From the NCBI GenBank assembly GCA_003663345.1, contig QMZU01000043.1:1-6203 (forward strand): a stretch of DNA of 6,203 nucleotides, given 5' to 3'. Source of the DNA: Candidatus Aenigmatarchaeota archaeon. GTDB taxonomy: Archaea; Aenigmatarchaeota; Aenigmatarchaeia; PWEA01; B50-G16. Below are positions 6,032-6,203 of this stretch, one piece after another. The notes below the pieces were generated by a model, which made no database searches, had not been told where the DNA came from, and was given only the letters and a program-made list of their open reading frames with translations. The stretch's first letter is position 1, and each line of letters begins with the position of its first letter. The translations under genes and the position numbers were made by a program.

Positions 6032-6157
6032 GCCCCAGTGGTGTAGCGGATAGCATAGGACCCTGCGGAGGTCCAGACCCGGATTCGAAATAAGGGCGCC
6101 GCACCCGCCCTTATCAACCCTTCCTCACCGAAAAGGAGAATTCCGGCTGGGGCACCA
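6032..6157 (+). tRNA. tRNA-Arg (anticodon GCG) with a T-loop intron and encoded CCA
   Basis: A full cloverleaf can be drawn once a 51-nt segment is removed. The acceptor stem GCCCCAG (6032-6038) pairs perfectly with CTGGGGC (6147-6153), followed by discriminator A and CCA (6155-6157). The D-arm GTGT/GCAT has loop AGCGGATA. The anticodon stem GGACC/GGTCC is perfect, with loop CTGCGGA giving anticodon GCG at 6065-6067, which reads CGC and CGU. A 4-nt variable loop follows. The T-stem CCGGA (6079-6083) pairs with TCCGG (6142-6146). The T-loop TTCGAA...T is complete only when 6090-6140 is skipped. The mature RNA would be 75 nt. TATTTA at 5995-6000 could be its TATA box. The stems are too regular for a decayed gene, so a spliced tRNA is preferred over a pseudogene. 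Confidence 0.88.
6090..6140 (+). other. Predicted 51-nt intron in the T-loop of tRNA-Arg (about position 59/60)
   Basis: Skipping this segment restores a canonical T-loop TTCGAAT. The exact joint can slide by up to 3 nt because GAA precedes both ends. The intron begins with a perfect 9-bp hairpin, ATAAGGGCG (6090-6098) with CGCCCTTAT (6106-6114) around a 7-nt loop. Position 59/60 is a known non-canonical archaeal intron site, best known from Thermoproteales. Confidence 0.75.
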
Positions 6158-6159
6158 TT

Positions 6160-6192
6160 GTAAGCCCTTCCACCTGCGGTGGAACCCCTTAC
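6160..6192. repeat. 33-nt inverted repeat (hairpin) just downstream of the tRNA
   Basis: GTAAG (6160-6164) pairs with CTTAC (6188-6192), and TTCCACC (6168-6174) pairs with GGTGGAA (6178-6184) across a TGC loop. A symmetric CCC/CCC internal loop separates the two stems. It starts 3 nt after the tRNA CCA. It may be a processing or termination structure, a small RNA, or part of an element running past the window. Confidence 0.6.
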
Positions 6193-6203
6193 CATTCCCA
6201 CCC

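Noticed and set aside
5883..6104. A 73-codon minus-strand open frame
   Set aside because: It overlaps the tRNA-Arg gene and lies antisense to the 121-aa gene, with no promoter or family similarity.
6032..6157. The tRNA as a decayed pseudogene or a split (two-piece) tRNA
   Set aside because: All stems pair perfectly or nearly so, CCA is encoded, and both halves lie in order 51 nt apart, so a cis-spliced intron is simpler.

Overview
The window is archaeal. It carries an elongation factor 2 with the diphthamide-site motif, archaeal-type uS12 and uS7, a four-CxxC zinc-ribbon protein of the archaeal HVO_2753/COG2888 type, TATA boxes with purine-rich BRE-like flanks, and two genes that look leaderless. 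The uS12 C-terminus reads like euryarchaeal versions. I cannot name the lineage; an uncultivated euryarchaeal or DPANN-like organism would fit.

Layout: (1) 11-1198 (+): an AT-rich AAA_14/DUF4143-type ATPase whose 5' end may lie outside the window. (2) 1199-3385 (-): the EF-2 gene, directly abutting the ATPase tail to tail. It is interrupted by an in-frame TAA at 2843-2845, which splits it into a 180-codon part (G1-G4) and a downstream part of about 547 codons (G5 and domains II-V). (3) 3386-3480: a 95-bp divergent promoter region with TATA boxes for both directions and two inverted repeats. (4) 3481-4314 (+): an unrecognised 277-aa protein. (5) 4317-5518 (-): a compact operon of zinc-ribbon protein, uS12 and uS7 with 4-nt spacers. 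The zinc-ribbon gene is only 54 codons long. (6) 5519-5646: a second divergent promoter region. (7) 5647-6012 (+): an unrecognised 121-aa protein. (8) 6032-6157 (+): a tRNA-Arg(GCG) gene with encoded CCA, interrupted in its T-loop by an apparent 51-nt intron. (9) 6160-6192: an imperfect 33-nt inverted repeat just after the tRNA.

Almost everything recognisable serves translation. The usual archaeal order uS12-uS7-EF-2-EF-1A is broken here: an opposite-strand gene lies between uS7 and EF-2, and an ATPase sits where EF-1A would be expected. EF-2 therefore seems to have its own promoter and Shine-Dalgarno site. The most unusual observations are the stop codon inside the normally essential EF-2 gene, the T-loop insertion in tRNA-Arg, and the palindrome covering the TATA box of the unknown 277-aa gene. 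No CRISPR array, insertion sequence or complete mobile element is visible. No gene-free stretch exceeds 300 bases.
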